The translations under genes and the position numbers were made by a program. Below are positions 13,860-16,844 of a stretch of 16,844 nt of DNA, in pieces. Under the pieces are notes generated by a model. The model searched no databases. It had not been told where the DNA came from and was given only the letters and a program-made list of their open reading frames with translations. Each line of letters begins with the position of its first letter. The stretch's first letter is position 1. Origin of the DNA: an uncultured Chloroflexota bacterium (GTDB lineage: Bacteria; Chloroflexota; Anaerolineae; Promineifilales; Promineifilaceae); assembly GCA_937958365.1 (NCBI GenBank), contig CALFEW010000928.1, positions 1 through 16,844 on the forward strand, written 5' to 3'.

Positions 13860-14111
13860 TTATTTCGCGCGTTCCACGATGGAAACAACAGCAAAGCGCT
13901 TATGGCGGCTAATGGGAGCCGATTCGATGATCTCTACGCGATCACCGACGCGACATTCATTTACCTCATCATGCGCCTTATATTTTTTGCGTAAACGCAT
14001 AACTTTGCCGTAGACCGGGTGACGCTTTGTTGTGGTAACTTCAACAATTACCGTTTTATCCATTTTGTCACTGGTGACCACGCCTACCAGATGTTTACGT
14101 TGTTCTTTCAT
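13860..14111 (-). CDS. rpsQ: 30S ribosomal protein S17 (uS17)
   Basis: This is an 83-residue OB-fold protein: RKHLVGVVTSDKMDKTVIVE, RHPVYGKVMRLRKKYKAHDE and GDRVEIIESAPISRHKRFAV are characteristic of S17, a primary 16S binder. The ATG at 14111 has only a weak AGG upstream and lies 7 nt after the stop of the extended rpmC, so it probably relies on coupled translation. Confidence 0.97.
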   Translation of the reverse strand: MKEQRKHLVGVVTSDKMDKTVIVEVTTTKRHPVYGKVMRLRKKYKAHDEVNECRVGDRVEIIESAPISRHKRFAVVSIVERAK

Positions 14112-14118
14112 CTTTTAC

Positions 14119-14546
14119 CTACCCTACAACCTCATAGCTGGTAACCAGGCGCGGCTGCGGCTTTTCTAGCCGGGCGCGGCGTCCCTGGAGGCGTTTTTTA
14201 TTCAGATCCACCAAAGCGGTAGCCAGGTCTCTGCCACCTTTTTCGGTAAAGGCTACACGCCAGGCGCTATCTTCATAATTAAAAGCCGCTGTTGCCTGCC
14301 ATTCTTTTCCGTCCAAAACAGACGCAATGGCCGGTTCTAAAGCGGCCGTTTCAATGGCTAATTGGCGCGTGCCCAACACAGTCTCGATCTGGGCGATCTC
14401 ACGGCGCACAGTGCGTATGCGCGTGTAATCCTCCAGGCGTGCGCCAGCTTTCTGGAAGCGGAGATTAAACATCTCCTCTCGTCTGTTTTCGAGCATTTCT
14501 TCCAGTTTTTGATTACTCATTGCCCGCAGCTCAACGATTTTAGCCA

Positions 14547-14547
<1 letters not shown>
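14119..14547 (-). CDS. rpmC: 50S ribosomal protein L29 (uL29) with a C-terminal extension
   Basis: This is a 142-residue protein whose first 65 or so residues are a clear L29: MSNQKLEEMLENRREEMFNL, then RFQKAGARLEDYTRIRTVRR and EIAQIETVLGTR, forming the two-helix hairpin that binds 23S rRNA near the tunnel exit. L29 is usually 60-70 residues, so the remaining 75 or so (about 67-142) are an addition. It contains GKEWQATAAFNYEDSAWRVAF and a basic stretch LNKKRLQGRRARLEKPQPR, and I recognise no domain in it. The ATG overlaps the rplP stop (TAATG), with GGAGG 10 nt upstream. The frame runs unbroken to a TAG 7 nt before rpsQ, so a frameshift artefact is not needed to explain the length. Confidence 0.95.
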
Positions 14548-14963
<416 letters not shown>

Positions 14964-14983
14964 GATTCCAACTCCGCAAAATC

Positions 14984-15027
14984 AGAGATTAAGGCAGTTC
15001 AGACATGCGCTGCTAACCTTAATCTCT
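14984..15027 (-). other. Intercistronic hairpin between rpsC and rplP
   Basis: AGAGATTAAGG (14984-14994) and CCTTAATCTCT (15017-15027) form a perfect 11-bp stem with a 22-nt loop, the longest stem in the spacers after the rpsD leader. On the minus strand it is followed by GATTTTGCGG, only a weak T run, and then the rplP ribosome binding site. An mRNA processing, stability or attenuation role is possible. Confidence 0.6.
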
Positions 15028-15036
15028 AATTATCAT

Positions 15037-15708
15037 TTATTCACTAATGTAGACGTCCATGGCCGATTCGGCTTTTTGCGGCAGAATTTCACCGCGATAA
15101 ACCCAAACCTTGACCCCGATTTTGCCAAATGTGGTCAGAGCTTCAGCAAAGCCATAGTCCAGATCGGCCCGGATGGTGTTCCGCGGAACACGGCCGTCCC
15201 AAATCTTTTCTTTACGCGCCATTTCCGAACCACCCAAACGACCGCCTACCTCAATACGAACGCCTTCCGCACCCTGGCGCATCGCTTGCTGTACAGCACG
15301 CTTCATCGCCCGGCTATGAGAAATCCGGCGTTCCATTTGGCCGGCAACGTTTTCAGCAATCAACTGCGCATCCGTATCCGGCTGCCCAATCTCTTCAACT
15401 TCCAACTTCACCGCTTTGTCGGTCAATTTCCGCAGCTTGCCACGTAATTCTTTCACCGAAGCGCCTTTACGGCCGATCACGATACCCGGTTTGGCGGTAT
15501 GAATAGTAACCTGAACCTGATTAGGAGCCGCGCGTTCAATATTCAGAGCCGAAATACCCGCCTGGGGCATCTCTTTACGGATCATGGCCCGAATCTGAAA
15601 ATCTTCGTGCAACAAATCCTGATACTGCTGCTTTTCGGCATACCAGCGCGTATTCCAATCACGGATTGATTTCAAACGAAAACCGACAGGATGTACTTTA
15701 CGTCCCAT
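15037..15708 (-). CDS. rpsC: 30S ribosomal protein S3 (uS3)
   Basis: This is a 223-residue protein. It starts MGRKVHPVGFRLKSIRDWNT and has a type II KH domain with the GRKG loop at 79-82 (PGIVIGRKGASVKELRGKL). In the C-terminal domain are GVRIEVGGRLGGSEMAR and GVKVWVYRGEILP. S3 lines the mRNA entry channel of the 30S head. The strong GGAGGAG lies just 2 nt before ATG 15708, and the start is 11 nt after the rplV stop. Confidence 0.98.
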   Translation of the reverse strand: MGRKVHPVGFRLKSIRDWNTRWYAEKQQYQDLLHEDFQIRAMIRKEMPQAGISALNIERAAPNQVQVTIHTAKPGIVIGRKGASVKELRGKLRKLTDKAVKLEVEEIGQPDTDAQLIAENVAGQMERRISHSRAMKRAVQQAMRQGAEGVRIEVGGRLGGSEMARKEKIWDGRVPRNTIRADLDYGFAEALTTFGKIGVKVWVYRGEILPQKAESAMDVYISE

Positions 15709-15719
15709 AACTCCTCCAC

Positions 15720-16097
15720 CTATATGTCGTAATCGACAACTTCGCGCTCGGCCAACACGACAGTAATGTGCGACGAACGGCGAATAATCGGCCGGAAACG
15801 ACCACGCCCGGCAAAACGACCACCATGAGGCGATTTGCGATGTTGTGGCCCTTTGTCTGCATAGATTTTGCTTACATAAAGCTCATCCATTTCCAGACCA
15901 AAGTTCTGTTCCGCATTAGCCACAGCCGATTGCACCAGCTTGTACACAACGTCGGCCGCATTCTGGGGCATAAACCGCAACGTCGCCAACGCTTCATCCG
16001 CATTCTTGCCACGGACAACATTACATACCAGGCGCACTTTTTGCACCGCAATCGGTATGTGTCGGACACTTGCTTTAACTTCAAATGCTTCAGACAT
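15720..16097 (-). CDS. rplV: 50S ribosomal protein L22 (uL22)
   Basis: This is a 125-residue protein. The N-terminal part has KASVRHIPIAVQKVRLVCNV and VRGKNADEALATLRFMPQNA. The C-terminal beta-hairpin that lines the exit tunnel includes GPQHRKSPHGGRFAGRGRFR and ends HITVVLAERE. The hairpin carries RFAGRGRF in place of the more common RARGRA sequence. ATG 16097 starts 2 nt after the rpsS stop with only a weak upstream purine stretch, so coupled translation is likely. Confidence 0.97.
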   Translation of the reverse strand: MSEAFEVKASVRHIPIAVQKVRLVCNVVRGKNADEALATLRFMPQNAADVVYKLVQSAVANAEQNFGLEMDELYVSKIYADKGPQHRKSPHGGRFAGRGRFRPIIRRSSHITVVLAEREVVDYDI

Positions 16098-16099
16098 AA

Positions 16100-16387
16100 T
16101 TACCGACGCCCCTTCCCTTTCTTCTCAGTTTTCGAGACGTGTCCACGAAACATGCGTGTAGGAGCAAATTCACCCAACTTATGGCCAACCATATTTTCCG
16201 TAATGTAGATCGGAATGTGGCGACGGCCGTCATACACAGCAATCGTATGTCCCACCATCTGCGGGAATACCGTACTCGCCCGAGACCAGGTGCGAATTAC
16301 CTGACGACTCTTGGCCGCATTCAGCTTCTCAACCTTCTTAAGCAATTTCGGACTGACAAACGGCCCTTTCTTTAAAGAACGTGACAT
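16100..16387 (-). CDS. rpsS: 30S ribosomal protein S19 (uS19)
   Basis: This is a 95-residue protein. It starts MSRSLKKGPFVSPKLLKKVE and carries VIRTWSRASTVFPQMVGHTI, AVYDGRRHIPIYITENMVGH and KLGEFAPTRMFRGH, all typical of S19, a 30S head protein near the A site. The ATG at 16387 has a strong AGGAGGTAAG Shine-Dalgarno, and the gene begins 14 nt after the rplB stop. Confidence 0.98.
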   Translation of the reverse strand: MSRSLKKGPFVSPKLLKKVEKLNAAKSRQVIRTWSRASTVFPQMVGHTIAVYDGRRHIPIYITENMVGHKLGEFAPTRMFRGHVSKTEKKGKGRR

Positions 16388-16401
16388 CTTCTTCTTACCT
16401 C

Positions 16402-16844
16402 CTACCGACGCTTCTTAGTACGACGACGGAAAATATAACGGTCCGTAGCCTTATTCTTGCGCGTCCGTCGCCCTTGCGCCGGTTGACCCCACGGAGTCTT
16501 AGGACCAGACATACCAATTGGCGAACGCCCCTCACCACCACCATGCGGATGGTCATTCGGGTTCATCGCCGAACCACGTACCGTCGGGCGAACACCCAGG
16601 TGACGCTTACGACCAGCCTTGCCCAGCTTCACGTTCCCATGCTCCACATTTCCAACCTGGCCAATCGTCGCCAGACAATCCTGGGGCACATAACGCTCCT
16701 CACCAGAAGGCAAACGCAACGTCACATACTGCGGGTGATCTTTCGCCAACAACTGCGCCGACGTACCCGCCGCACGCACCATTTGGGCGCCTTTCCCAAC
16801 CTGCATTTCCACATTGTGAACCAGTGTACCCAATGGAATGTTGA
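16402..16844 (-). CDS. rplB: 50S ribosomal protein L2 (uL2), 5' end outside the window
   Basis: Only about 147 C-terminal residues are present. Reading in from the right edge gives NIPLGTLVHNVEMQVGKG, the central L2 segment, so the gene continues beyond the window; the TTG at 16833 is an internal Leu codon and not the start. The peptidyl-transferase-proximal loop MNPNDHPHGGGEGRSPIGMS and the C-terminal GRRTRKNKATDRYIFRRR are intact. L2 is a primary 23S rRNA binder required for subunit association and peptidyl transfer. rpsS follows after 14 nt. Confidence 0.97.
   Translation of the reverse strand, partial: NIPLGTLVHNVEMQVGKGAQMVRAAGTSAQLLAKDHPQYVTLRLPSGEERYVPQDCLATIGQVGNVEHGNVKLGKAGRKRHLGVRPTVRGSAMNPNDHPHGGGEGRSPIGMSGPKTPWGQPAQGRRTRKNKATDRYIFRRRTKKRR

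Overview
The window holds the distal two thirds of a bacterial S10-spc-alpha ribosomal protein supercluster. It reads right to left on the minus strand from a partial rplB at the right edge to rpsI. Downstream, still on the minus strand, lie a YabN/MazG-type nucleotide pyrophosphatase and a membrane-anchored SH3b protein. The left edge carries the 3' end of a convergent plus-strand ADP-forming acyl-CoA synthetase gene.

The minus-strand order is rplB'-rpsS-rplV-rpsC-rplP-rpmC-rpsQ-rplN-rplX-rplE-rpsN-rpsH-rplF-rplR-rpsE-rpmD-rplO-secY-adk-rpmJ-rpsM-rpsK-rpsD-rpoA-rplQ-truA-rplM-rpsI, then a terminator-like hairpin, then mazG and the SH3b gene. Most spacers are under 75 nt and several genes share TAATG stop/start overlaps. 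The products are ribosomal proteins plus SecY (membrane insertion), Adk (nucleotide balance), RpoA (transcription) and TruA (tRNA pseudouridylation). The usual map and infA genes are absent between adk and rpmJ. No promoter for the cluster is in view; it presumably lies upstream of the right edge.

The organism is a bacterium of roughly 50% GC. A Chloroflexota (Anaerolineae-like) source is my best inference. It rests on the zinc forms of S14, S4 and L36, the short-LID adenylate kinase, the TP-methylase/MazG fusion, the Thr/Pro-rich SH3b membrane protein, the heptamer repeat near 407-448 and the style of the gene order. The sequence alone does not prove it.

No new multi-gene system is visible, because this is mostly core housekeeping DNA. 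The items most worth a second look are: strong over-representation of the palindrome ACGGCCGT (17 copies by hand count, all within genes and in several reading frames); a uL29 protein with a C-terminal extension of about 75 residues; a structured 147-nt leader before a TTG-started rpsD; a structured 125-nt spacer before rplE, where S8 regulates in E. coli; and terminator-like hairpins inside the operon. No stretch over 300 bases lacks a gene.
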